A stretch of 18,824 bases of DNA, taken from NCBI GenBank assembly GCA_002751075.1, contig NAOQ01000086.1:1-18824 (forward strand), read 5' to 3'. Each line of letters begins with the position of its first letter. Position 1 is the stretch's first letter. Positions 9,721-18,824 of this stretch are shown here, piece by piece. Source of the stretch: Ichthyophonus hoferi. Lineage: Eukaryota > Opisthokonta > Ichthyosporea > Ichthyophonida > Ichthyophonidae. Position numbers and translations under genes: made by a program. The notes under the pieces were generated by a model. The model was not told the DNA's origin. It made no database searches and saw only the letters and a list, made by a program, of their open reading frames with translations.

Positions 9721-11012
9721 CTCTGGGATCAGTTGGAGAAGGAGTTAGCATAGTCAAGGTGAGCCACATTGGCTCTCTATAGTTAAAGAAGGTATTAAAA
9801 AATGCCAGAACTAACAATTCATTGGTACAATAGGGCTCAGCTATAACACTCTAGCATCAAAAGAATTCCATAATTTGCGTATCTGTATATTTGGATAAAT
9901 ACCAAAAACAACAAATTCTTGCATTTTTAATGTAGTAGATTTAGCAATGGCATGTGACATCCTGTCCACTTCTTTATTTTGATAATTCATAAATATATAC
10001 ATGATATTTTTCAAGCATCAGGTTGCCTTTTGTTCTATTAATAAATCATAACTAGTATGGGCATTTCAATTTTTCTTGATCATTTACAGCTTTACCAAGA
10101 TATTTCGTCAGTGTTTTTGTTCAAGCAATCTATAATCGTGTCGTAGCAGGCTATAAGGATGGCCTGCAGACACAGCATTTTAAGAAAGGATGTAACTAAA
10201 CCAAACCAATAAAACAATACTCCAATTTACTTAATAATCTAGACTTTGCTAATAGTGAGGGAAAGTGTGCACATCTGTGTTTTTGTAATATATATAAAAC
10301 TCATTTTTATATAGACATTGTAACAACAAAAAGGAGTTTTTTGTTGAATTCAAATGGTCTTGCTTTATTTTTTATTGCATGTCACAACTAAAACGATGCT
10401 GGCATATTAACCAAACTGCACACAAGGGCTTATTACTTGATAGATCTATATAAATAGGACCCATCGATTGCACTGTATAGTTAAAGACATTATTGCCAAA
10501 TTACTTTATTGAACATAACTAGATCTAGATACCCAAGCCCAAGCCATTTTTTAAATTTACTACAATAGCAACAGTAGTCTAATTCTTATCTTTGAAGTTG
10601 TTCTCATCAAAGGCAGGTATAGCACCTTAATTATTAGCCCGGAGATGAGGATTTGATATTCAACAACATGGAAAAATATACTATGCCCTAATTTGACTAA
10701 ATTCGAGACTATATATGCTTGATAAAAATTTATACAACAATTTCTGCACCATTACGACAAAATCGCAAAAACAAAAACATAGAAAGCTGAATCAGCCACT
10801 GTTTTGTACTTATTTCATATAAGGCTGAAAGCTCTACCAGAGCTTTCATTTCTAACTCAGTAGTAATGATACTCTAAGCAGTTTATATAGAACCATATAT
10901 GCTATATGGGGAAGAAGGGACAAACCTCACAAATCAACAAAATCATCCAAAGGGTAATGATACTACTATTTAAAACTAATGCGGAATGAAAGGGGCGGGT
11001 CTCGTAGGATGC
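9721..11012. other. Region downstream of DLST; 3' UTR candidate, no second gene
   Basis: No coding exon is recognisable. Read on the minus strand, this is the 3' side of DLST. The nearest canonical AATAAA signals on that strand are at 10505-10510, about 500 bases past the stop codon, and at 10371-10376 and 10364-10369. Such hexamers are common in AT-rich DNA, so the cleavage site is not fixed. A small 6-bp palindrome with a 3-base loop lies at 9761-9775. Confidence 0.4.
10826..10848 (-). other. Perfect 10-bp hairpin in the likely DLST 3' UTR
   Basis: TGAAAGCTCT and AGAGCTTTCA are perfect reverse complements separated by three bases. The hairpin begins about 165 bases past the DLST stop on the minus strand. 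It could be a 3' UTR stem-loop. It does not match the histone mRNA stem-loop pattern. Role unknown. Confidence 0.5.
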
Positions 11013-14000
11013 TTAGATGCCCAACAGGAGGCTTCCGGGGTTCTCAACACTAGTCTTAATGCGACGAAGGAAGGTAACAGCTTCCCGCCCATCAATCAGG
11101 CGGTGGTCGTAGGTCAAAGCAATATACATCATGGGGCGAATCTCCACCTGTGTTACCCAACGTATTTGCTTAGCCACTGTCACAACAATTACAGTAGGCT
11201 CCAGTTCCCCATCTATCTATTCAGACTGTTTTCGGGTTACATATAAATTCCTTGTCTCAATTTAGATCTATTTTAAAAGAAAGCAATTTAAGCCATTTAC
11301 ACATACTCTGATACGGCCTTCCTTCTATCCAACTAATAAAACAACGTAGGATGCAAATGTTAATACTTGCCTTGCCATTGATGGCCACAGGGCGGTCAAA
11401 GATACCATGCATACCCAGGATGGCAGATTGGGGAGGGTTGATGATAGGGGTACCCATGAGGGAGCCGAACACACCACCGTTAGAAATGGTAAACGTACCA
11501 CCTGTCATGTCCTCAATAGCAATTTCACCATCGCGGGCCTGTCCCATCCATATCCATCTGTTAGCACACAGAGACAACAGAATACAAAGGGTCCCCCTGT
11601 GCACATTCTGTACATTCATCAAACCACTTGAACACTACTGTCATGGAAATATTTTTCTATACAATCTATGTATTACATAATATATATATATAGGTTACCG
11701 TTATTGTATTACAGCCCATGTGCCAGTATCAACAATCAGTATCAACAATCAACTTGATGCACCTATTCTCATTATTTATACCTATCATCTATCGTTTCTT
11801 TTCAGTACTCGTCCAGGTTGTGCAAACGCTAAGCATAATCCAGCAATGGCCCTGGACACCACAAAGATTATAGCCTACCTCTTCAATGCAATAACAATAA
11901 CATTAAACGTGTTGAGCACACCCCCATAACCCATCACATTCATTATACCTTCTTGCCCATAGAGCTGATGGCCTTCTCGAAATCAGCAAAGTTGAAGTTA
12001 TTGCAGCTGCGGATGACAGGTACAACAAGACCCTACACACCACAAGATTATTAACAAATAGAAAATCATTGGGAAAGGCACTTCAAGTGATGTGAAGAGA
12101 ACCCCACAAGTGGATATCATTATTAGCATAGATATATATATAGGTATATCATTCTGTTAAGACATCTGCATTTATATGGAGTTATGCATGCCTATGCAGA
12201 TGATGATTACGTGTATACTACTATATGCACATTTGCATATTAGTAACTGATGCATGAGCAAACTCTACTCCAAATATGGCATGTGCATATATGTGCGTAC
12301 ATGTGCCTCTTGTTAACGACGACTCTATACTCTCGGGGGGAGGGGGAGGATATGTATGTGGGTGGAGTATCTATCATTCAATCAAGGTCGTAGGCATACC
12401 TTAGGGGAAGAGACGGCGACACTGATATCAATAGAGTCGCGGTACACAATCTCGTTGCCATCAATGACTGGTATATAATAGATTAGTATATTGCACTCAC
12501 TATGGGCCTACCTGTCGGTCAGAAACATGCATCATCTATATAACGTGCGGGCATATTCTTAGTTGATATGGATGGGCCAACAGGATAAAGGCAGTATAAT
12601 GTATAATATCCGCAATATTAATAACTGAACCAAGTAAACAGATATAACAATAATCACCTACCAGCGTTAACTACAGGCTGGTCTTTCAGGGCGGCGGCGG
12701 CGGCTGCAAGGAAGACAGACATGAAGCCCAGTTTAACATTGTGCTTGGTGAGGAAGTCATCCTTGAACTTGCTACGGAGAGCTTGAGCATTCCTGTCCAC
12801 TCAGAGCTAGTTAGCTATGTCGTAACTGGCTGTAGTCACATCATATGGGGCTAATCCAAACCCTCCCATGTGGGTATAGGTAGAGGGATAGATATGTGCT
12901 TGCATAACTACACATGATTATACACATGCACCTTCCGGCATCTAAGTAGCAAGATGTATACTTTAGATGGACCAGGGAAGGGCGATAGTCCCGCCCTTAC
13001 TACTGACAAGTAGCAAGCAAGTATTCTAAAAGCAACATGTAATCAGCATAACAAGGGAAGGGTCCACTTACGACATATCAACTTCATTGAATGTAGTTAA
13101 CATGGCCGCAGTGTTCTGGGCGTCTTTCAGGCGCTCAGCAATGCGCAGGCGCATGCGGTTCATTTTGACCTAATATGGTAAACTTAATATGTAAGTGACA
13201 GACCAATCATCGTTAAGACCTGCTTCGTGTAATGGGTAGACAACTAATAGAAGGTATGTAGACTGTGGGGCAGGGGGGACAGCCCAACCATAGGTAGTGT
13301 ACGTATTTGCCTCGTTTCTCCTCTATTCTCAGCTCCATCCTATCTTCTACTTCTCTTCTTCCTTTCAGCTATCCCGTATATAGTTTATGTCGTGATAACT
13401 GTAACAGTAGAGCAATTTTGAAGAAAGAAAACTAAACCCATAACCATAGTACGGCTAGTGAATTGAAATCAAGTGAGACACAGAGATGGCCAAAAGGTGT
13501 GACAATTTGTAAAAAACCATCTTTCAGTTAGCAAAGATTAACAAGGTTAATCCTGCAAGTATTAAGGTGTAAAAAAGAACAAAGAGGTAATGAAAAAGTA
13601 TAAAGAGTTAGTAAAAGGAAAAAGACAAAGAACACCAGAGAATAGGAGAGAACAGAGAAGGTCAGTATTGTTCACCTACCCTCTTCTCACCATAGCTTGT
13701 GGCAGGAAGGGCAGTCTCAGCTGTGGCCCAGGTCACAATTAATCCACCCACCCTATAATAAGCTTGCATCACATCAAAATAGCCTCCCAACCCCACAGCC
13801 ACTTACTCTGAGCGGGGGCAGCAGCCTTGGGGGTAGGTTTAGGGGCAGCAGGGGCGGCGGCAGGGGCGGCGGCAGGAGCAGCGGCAGGAGCAGCGGCAGG
13901 AGCAGCGGCAGGAGCAGCGGCAGGAGCAGCTGCTGTAGTGGAGCCGGCGGGGATGGCTGAAGTAGTGCCTACAGTGATAAACAGGTTAGACAATTACATC

Positions 14001-16164
14001 ATAGCCCAGAACACAACCACTTTGCTTCATAGTAGGGGCTAGAGCCTACATCACTATTAAACAGTCACCCATTGACACCTACACGTACCGTCAGTATCTA
14101 TCTCGAACAGGTTCTGGCCAACCTCAACAGAATCACCCTGAGCGGCAAACAGCTGAGTGATTACTCCAGTACCAGGAGAGGAGACCTCAATGTCCACCTA
14201 CATTTACCTGGTGTTAGAATATATATATACATATGCATGTAAGCCACGCTATATAGTCATGGCATGGCTAGCCAAAAGAGGTGCTCTTAGTCCTCTATAC
14301 CACCACCTCTCCAAGGGATGCTAGAAACTAAAAAGTAACAAAGTAAGATAAAAAACGAGGTGAACATATATATTGCAGCTAGACCCACCTTGTCAGTCTC
14401 CAAAACGCACACGACCTCATCTGTCTTCACGAAGTCACCAATCTCTAGAAAAGGAAGCAATGTCAGTCTAGGTTATATCATATAGATAGCATTATAAAAC
14501 ACAGTTAGGGTAATAATAGTAAAAATCGACAATAAACAGGTCTGATGTTAAAATAAAGCAAGCGATATAATCGGGTTAAATATAACTATCTTCCCTACCA
14601 AGCTCCTGCCTATTCTATCAAATACCTATCTTGCCAGGCTTTGTAATTTTTGTTACATTCAGGATTAGAGTTTACATTATTTAACCATGACATATTATAA
14701 TGCCTACATATGAGGTGCCATGAAGGGACTAACTAATGCAAAGCAGGATAAAGCATCACCTCTACGATCAGCATGACAGCGGTATGGATTTGCCTTGGTT
14801 ATGGTAGAGTAAGAAGGGTTTGACAGGATGTGTATAGGGAGATATGCCACCATGCCATGCTATTATTTAGCATTAACAACCAATCATATCCAAGAGAAAG
14901 TGAGGGAGACAGGAAGAGGGGAGGAGCAACATACTCTTGGTCCATTGGGAAATGTCTCCGCTGGTAATAGAGTCGGCAAGAGCTGGGCATGGGAAAGTCT
15001 TCTTCTCAACTGCAAATATCGATTGGACCTTGGGTCAACTAATCAAGTAGCTTCAAATGATGGAGGTCAAAACATCGATATAAATACATACATAGAATGG
15101 AGTCGACAAAGAGCACTATTGTATCATTTCTAGAAAAGATGGTACTAGATAGTTATATTGCTAAAAGCCATGAATAAGGCTATTTTTGTAGTGGGCAAAG
15201 GAATTGATTAATCAAGACGTGAAGGGAATGAGAATAAATAAACATGATTATGGATAAAATGCAAAAAAATAAATACAGAAAAGGAAGACGCAGAGCAATG
15301 TTGAAAGGCATTGAATTACATAAAAAATAGGTCAAAATAGAGATCAATAATGTAGAACGTAGAAAAATAGAAACAATAAAAAGTGTTCGTCAAGTGTTTA
15401 TAAATACATCGTTTAATAATAGTTGTAAATAAGAGTAAACATAAATATACAGATACAGTCGTCCCAGTTTTTGGTTGTCTTCAATCCCAGCATAGAATTA
15501 GGTTAAAAGCAAAGTGTTCAAGACTACAAAAAGGACAGAAGGGCAATAATTCTTGTAGCATACTTCATATTGTAAAGAAGCTAAGAGTGAAAAAAAGTGT
15601 GCTGATGTACTGATTATGCAAACAAAACAAAAGTCAAAAATTCATAAATCATAATTCATTGAAGACCAGGCACCGGTGCTAAGTCTTCAATACAACCTAA
15701 AATATACAGTCAATGCTTACAGATAGAAGCGGCAGAGTGGAAGTGACGGGTGGCAGACAATGCCATGGGAACTGCAACATGAGCACCATAGGCGCGTTGG
15801 ATGGCCACCTGGATTGCCTTTTGCCATTAGCGCTTGCCAGTATTTTATTCATAAAGTATAATAGTACGTGGCTATATCTACTGATAAATGTTTATCCTAC
15901 TCAGAGAAGGTGTTGAGTAAGAAGGACTGAGTGGAATAACTAAGGATGGCCTTATAACAACTTTTCGAGAAAAAAAATTGTGTTCATTATTTGCTAAAAG
16001 GAGAAAAAAAAAATGCATCAAAATGGAATGCATGAAAGACAACAAAATTCCTTGGCTCAGCCCACTCGCCTGACAGTTCAGGTCTGCGTATATTAGTATC
16101 CTACCTTGGAAACCGTTGAGGAGGCATATAGCTGCCTGATGGCAGCACTAGAACGTGACAACAT
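11013..16164 (-). CDS. DLST: DLST: dihydrolipoyllysine succinyltransferase, E2 of 2-oxoglutarate dehydrogenase, 13 exons, complete
   Basis: Moves the succinyl group from E1 to CoA via a lipoyl-lysine, in the mitochondrial TCA cycle. Minus-strand exons: 16105-16164, 15721-15808, 14935-15009, 14389-14444, 14089-14197, 13807-13968, 13680-13720, 13072-13169, 12662-12792, 12400-12467, 11949-12032, 11371-11538, 11013-11147. All phases join, giving 1275 nt and 424 residues; human DLST has 453. Residues 1 to about 45 form an Arg/Ser/Ala-rich mitochondrial presequence ([18 protein letters not shown] at 41-45). The lipoyl domain is about 51-130 with ETDK, lipoyl-Lys93. An Ala/Pro linker spans about 131-197. 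The catalytic domain is 198-424: [21 protein letters not shown] (339-346), and HRLIDG with catalytic His395 and Asp399. No peripheral-subunit-binding domain is visible, as in animal DLST. The start ATG has A at -3. [16 protein letters not shown] is characteristic of DLST rather than pyruvate or branched-chain E2. Intron 12 is GC-AG. Confidence 0.97.
11148..11370 (-). other. DLST: DLST intron 12, GC-AG type
   Basis: The codon series ends ...ATC AAT GGC AAG, followed by GCAAGT, the usual donor of GC-AG introns. The acceptor is ACACAG before GTG GAG ATT CGC. Reading VAINGK straight into VEIRPMMY matches the family without gap. No in-phase GT donor is present at that point. The other eleven introns use GT-AG. 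Confidence 0.85.
11539..11948 (-). other. DLST: DLST intron 11 with two competing acceptors
   Basis: The acceptor that preserves the protein (KK then ARDGE) is the AG at 11540-11539. Nineteen bases before it in transcription order is another AG (11559-11558), preceded by a pyrimidine-rich stretch and a CTAAC branch-like motif, which looks stronger. Use of the upstream site would add 19 bases and lead to an early in-frame stop. Confidence 0.6.
13850..13933 (-). repeat. DLST: 12-bp coding minisatellite: seven AAAP units in the DLST linker
   Basis: Seven consecutive 12-base units encode Ala-Ala-Ala-Pro in exon 6. One starts GCA, four read GCC GCT GCT CCT, and two read GCC GCC GCC CCT; the neighbouring identical units point to recent unit duplication. 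The repeat builds most of the flexible swinging-arm linker between the lipoyl and catalytic domains. Its unit number is likely to vary between individuals, which is inference. Confidence 0.95.
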
Positions 16165-16470
16165 AGTAAAAGACTCTCGGAACACTTTTTAAGCGTTTTT
16201 GTTTTGTTTTGTTAATTGAAGGCTACAATGAACCTGGAAGCATTGAGTATATAAACCAAGTTACGATGTGAACAGAACAGAATGGTTGGTGAATTGCCGG
16301 CTTTTCATTAAGACTTCGAACTTTTGCCTTTTAGTCATCCAAATTAGCCTTATTTAGCAATAGTTAGATTTCTACTGGTGGGCCTGGGAGGCCTATGACC
16401 AATTTCTTTACCAGGCTATCAAGATCTCCTTGGCCAATAGCTTGCAACTGCTTATTGGGTGTTTGGTTTT
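16165..16470 (-). promoter_or_regulatory. DLST: Probable DLST promoter: TATA-like box and three CCAAT boxes
   Basis: A TATATA box at 16248-16253 lies about 85 bases before the start codon on the minus strand. It would place a start site near 16220 and give a 5' UTR of roughly 55-60 bases. CCAAT boxes occur at 16399-16403 and 16434-16438 (plus orientation) and 16454-16458 (minus orientation), three within 60 bases, in a stretch less AT-rich than its surroundings. NF-Y binds CCAAT in either orientation. An ATG at 16243, opening a six-codon frame, would fall outside the transcript if the TATA box is used. Confidence 0.4.
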
Positions 16471-17074
16471 TATCTATCCAAAGTAATCACATTTTTTTAG
16501 TGCATTTTTATAAAATATATTTAGTCGAAAAAATTTAAATGAATTTTTTTTTTGATTTTTTTTTTTGAAATTCATCACATTATAAAAATATAAATTGTTA
16601 ATATTTACTTTATATTATTCTATGTTAGTATTAGAAAAAATATTTAATGAAATGCAGCAGCAACCATAATAGGTTGTTTAGTGTTGCAACTTATTTGTGC
16701 AACTATTTTTCCAGGATTATGATTGGTCATTGTAGGGTCGCCGCACCTTGAGGCAGATGGTGCTTCAACCAGTTGTACCATAAAGCGTATTAAGCGAACA
16801 TTATTAACTGAGTAAATTAGAATATCTTAGCTTATGAAAAAGATGAGATATTCATTTTCCATATCATCTTTAAGTTAAACATAAAAATATTTTTGAGTTA
16901 TTTTTTAGCAAAAAACCACTTATATATTTTTTCTTTGTGAACTAAAAAATCGTTCTAAACTTCTGCACTGGTCCCTTTCGAAAACAAAAACATTTTTAAC
17001 TGAATATTAAAATACAATATAAGGCCAATTAAAATGTCCATTTTATATCACTCTTTGGTCTTAAATCATGTAGC
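16471..17074. other. AT-rich intergenic stretch
   Basis: Long T and A runs dominate around 16490-16640 and 16860-16990. A single ATTGG (16722-16726) and a GC-richer patch (about 16735-16770) are present. No exon is recognised. Confidence 0.5.
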
Positions 17075-17085
17075 CACGTGATTGG
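17075..17085. promoter_or_regulatory. CACGTG E-box abutting a CCAAT box
   Basis: CACGTG at 17075-17080 is followed immediately by ATTGG at 17081-17085 (CCAAT on the minus strand). Juxtaposed E-box and CCAAT sites are a known arrangement for bHLH factors (USF-like) with NF-Y. It lies about 0.9 kb from the DLST start, so the target gene is uncertain. Confidence 0.35.
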
Positions 17086-17145
17086 ATTGTTCTACAATGG
17101 GTTTATTCCCCTCCAAATTTGAAGCCTAAATATTGGTTCTGAAAT

Positions 17146-17310
17146 TCACTCCACGTTATCAATACTGAGGGCTGAGATGGCCCCTCGCTGGAAATTCATT
17201 AAATGGTAAAGCGACGAGAATTTAAAACACCGCAAGTTTGTATTTTCTGTAATATAATTTTCATACTCGGAATGTTTCATATTTTCTAGGTCACGCTTGC
17301 TCTTCCCCAT
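17146..17310 (-). CDS. Small unrecognised open frame (54 residues)
   Basis: The ATG at 17310 has G at -3 and +4. The frame starts MGKSKRDLENMKHSEYE and ends at 17146. A minus-strand AATAAA lies at 17102-17107, about 40 bases past the stop. It is basic then acidic at the start, with a mixed body and no membrane segment. A TATAAAAA (17323-17330, minus) is only 13 bases before the ATG, too close to direct a transcript that includes it. No family recognised, and a frame of this length is expected by chance in AT-rich DNA. Confidence 0.15.
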   Translation of the reverse strand: MGKSKRDLENMKHSEYENYITENTNLRCFKFSSLYHLMNFQRGAISALSIDNVE

Positions 17311-17400
17311 ACCAACAACTTCTTTTTATAAAGAGTAAACAATGTGTGGCTCAAAAGCGGCAAGTTTAAACTTTGACACCAAGACTTTCATACCTCTATA

Positions 17401-17450
17401 TGACGTAAAAACTCCTGTATGACTTTACTCGTATATTACGTCATGACTCA
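17401..17450. promoter_or_regulatory. Cluster of bZIP-type sites
   Basis: TGACGTAA (17401-17408), its reverse complement TTACGTCA (17436-17443), and an AP-1-type TGACTCA (17444-17450) occur within 50 bases. Three consensus CREB/ATF/AP-1-type sites this close are unlikely by chance in AT-rich DNA. A perfect TGACGTCA lies further right at 18109-18116. The gene served is not clear. Confidence 0.4.
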
Positions 17451-17617
17451 AATAAAATCTAACCAAATATAGTTATAAAAAATTAAAATTTGTTTTTATT
17501 ATAAAATAAAGTTAAAGAAGTACTTAATGTAATAAAGCATTCATTGTGTATCACAAATGCATTTCATCATTTATTTACGACTGCATTAGGCATTTAAGTC
17601 CATTTTAATTATCAGAA

Positions 17618-17623
17618 TTTATT
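17618..17623 (-). terminator. Candidate polyadenylation signal AATAAA
   Basis: TTTATT on the plus strand is AATAAA on the minus strand, 61 bases past the stop codon of the predicted three-exon gene at 17684. The distance fits a short 3' UTR, but the hexamer is frequent in AT-rich DNA. Confidence 0.3.
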
Positions 17624-17683
17624 TTCATGATGGGAGATTGTTATTAATTTATATTTTCTAGTGTTAAAACATGGAATGCATGC

Positions 17684-18133
17684 TCAGTGCCGAATGTGAA
17701 CCCTTTCCAATGCCTTCAACTTGTGCCTGAATGCAACAAATACTATTAGGTTAATGATATCTATAAATAAATATATAAATCTGTAGTGTATGCTACCAGT
17801 GCTTTGAATTGGCCAGTGTAAATGCTAGCAAAGTAATCGTAGAGTAGACGTTGGTAATTTCTAAATGGGGCTCGGTCACGGGCCTATAGGTCTTGAACCA
17901 TACATGGACTCGCCCTGTAATATGTTAGTGGTAGAAAAATGAAAAATGTGAGCATCCATCTAATAAAAATGTGCATATTATGGGAAACATGCCGCGGCTG
18001 TCAATAGGTCACTATTGTTTGGGCTCGAACCGCCATTGGATATACGCTCTTAATGACTATTACCATTGTATTGGCGAGGGCACAACTTACAACAATCAAT
18101 AGATGAAATGACGTCACTGGAGATGGATTCCAT
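17684..18133 (-). CDS. Possible small three-exon gene, unrecognised
   Basis: Exons 18064-18133, 17797-17914 and 17684-17726 join in phase (both junctions phase 1 or 2, consistent) to give 76 residues. The predicted protein starts MESISSDVISSIDCCKLC, the middle exon has WFKTYRP, and it ends in a basic tail. Support: ATG context ACAATGG with an in-frame stop just upstream; a very good acceptor (pyrimidine tract, CACTAACAT branch-like motif, TTACAG) before the middle exon; a middle exon close to 48% GC against AT-rich flanks; AATAAA 61 bases past the stop. A stronger GTAAGT donor inside exon 1 would shorten it, also in phase. Doubt: the middle exon is also open in a second frame (RDRAPFRNYQRLLYDYF), and a CRE site overlaps exon 1, so this could instead be promoter DNA or a different gene model. 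Confidence 0.3.
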
Positions 18134-18176
18134 TGTAGGTTATCGTGAATAACATCGACATCCTCTTGCCCAAGGA

Positions 18177-18409
18177 TCATTTAACTAGGTCTTTGTTCTT
18201 TGGCAATATTCTGTGAAGATGCTTGATAGAAGTAAAAAAATCACATGGACTGAGTGGTCTTCTACCTGAATATATGGTAAAAACATTGAAACCTTGCCTG
18301 ACGGGTAAATAAGTTGGCATGATGTACTCTTTCATGACATTTAGAAATCTACCCATTCCTGCTAACGATTCTCGACTTGAGATGTGACATTGTACTGACC
18401 CTGGATGAA
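18177..18409 (-). CDS. Unrecognised minus-strand open frame or exon
   Basis: A frame is open from a TTTCATCCAG acceptor-like site near 18409 to a stop at 18177. From the ATG at 18356 it gives 59 residues starting MGRFLNVMKEYIMPTYLP, with FNVFTIYSGRRPLSP in the middle and a basic end (KNKDLVK). The residue composition looks protein-like, but length alone is not significant. It lies just upstream of the predicted three-exon gene on the same strand and might be an earlier exon of the same transcription unit or a separate small gene. No domain recognised. Confidence 0.25.
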
Positions 18410-18419
18410 ATAGTTAATA

Positions 18420-18824
18420 AAACTAGTATTATTCAAGAAGGAACATACTATTTAATATAGAGTGATTTTTCTAATTCCCCGAACTGGAGAAATCTACCAT
18501 ATAAAATGTCCAAATAAATATTTGGTGCTACGGTATTTGGCTTACAGGATTTTTAGTTTTCTTAAAATTAACCCTAATTTGATCTATATATCTTCTAACT
18601 TAAGAGTATTCATTATAGTTGGAAACCCATCATCAATCCCAAATACAAAAATTAATTTTAATGCTCTTTCCGCATTTTATATTGAGGCATTTTTTTTATA
18701 TCATAAGGGCATAAATTAAACGCATTACAATAATCATTTGTTCAGGGAGTATAACATACAAATCTACTGATACAAAACAAAAAATATTTGATGTCGCGAA
18801 TTTCCGGCACCGCTTGTGGAATCT
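18420..18824. other. AT-rich right end, nothing recognised
   Basis: A plus-strand frame at 18462-18719 is rich in Ile, Phe, Asn and Tyr, the composition expected of translated AT-rich non-coding DNA. No motif supports it. The last 40 bases become more GC-rich and could begin another feature outside the window. Confidence 0.4.

Noticed and set aside
10986-11246. Plus-strand open frame over DLST exon 13
   Set aside because: Antisense shadow of the exon carrying HRLIDG.
11351-11680. Plus-strand open frames opposite DLST exon 12 (also 11407-11631)
   Set aside because: They are antisense shadows of the conserved exon; the minus strand encodes the diagnostic DLST sequence here.
13697-14042. Gly/Arg/Ser-rich and Gly/Ala-rich plus-strand frames
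   Set aside because: Produced by reading the 12-bp Ala/Pro minisatellite on the wrong strand.
14799-15133. Open frames on both strands around DLST exon 3
   Set aside because: The exon is read in another frame on the minus strand, where it gives the start of the lipoyl domain ([12 protein letters not shown]).
17177-17420. Possible plus-strand exons starting MAPRWKFIKW, or MCGSKAASLNF near 17344
   Set aside because: Splice sites look plausible, but the joined frame ends after a few codons, no family is recognised, and short frames like these are expected by chance.
18462-18719. Plus-strand 85-residue frame
   Set aside because: Low-information Ile/Phe/Asn/Tyr composition without a motif or splice context.
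1-18824. CRISPR array, bacterial operon or prophage
   Set aside because: No spaced direct repeats, no ribosome-binding-site-led gene chains; the main gene is a spliced nuclear gene.

Overview
The window is nuclear DNA from an intron-rich, AT-rich eukaryote. The one confidently identified gene is a mitochondrial TCA-cycle gene split into 13 short exons with GT-AG introns of 86 to 711 bases (one is GC-AG). It encodes DLST, the succinyltransferase E2 of the 2-oxoglutarate dehydrogenase complex, in a form without a peripheral-subunit-binding domain. That form suits an animal, fungus or close relative. A fossil of a Ty1/copia reverse transcriptase and several repeats also point to a eukaryotic chromosome. 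The species cannot be fixed from this sequence; an early-branching animal or animal relative is only a guess.

Layout. Positions 1-2700 are AT-rich, with one unrecognised minus-strand reading frame (1160-1456). Positions 2700-9720 hold four diverged copies (A, B, D, C) of an unrecognised unit. Each copy has a minus-strand reading frame with a shared amino-acid pattern, and above it a related non-coding stretch of about 600-700 bases. A broken copia reverse-transcriptase fragment lies on the plus strand between copies D and C. Positions 9721-11012 carry no gene but include a 10-bp hairpin downstream of DLST. Positions 11013-16164 are the complete DLST coding region on the minus strand (424 residues). 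Its upstream flank (16165-17100) has a TATA-like box, three clustered CCAAT boxes and a CACGTG/CCAAT composite. Positions 17140-18410 are less certain: they hold small minus-strand open frames, a possible three-exon gene with good splice sites, and a cluster of bZIP-type sites. The right end is AT-rich with nothing recognised.

Functionally, DLST carries the succinyl group on a lipoyl-lysine in the mitochondrial matrix and passes it to CoA. No other gene in the window has a visible link to that pathway. The least explained part is the four-copy family on the left: it is either a decayed tandem gene array or the remains of a mobile element.
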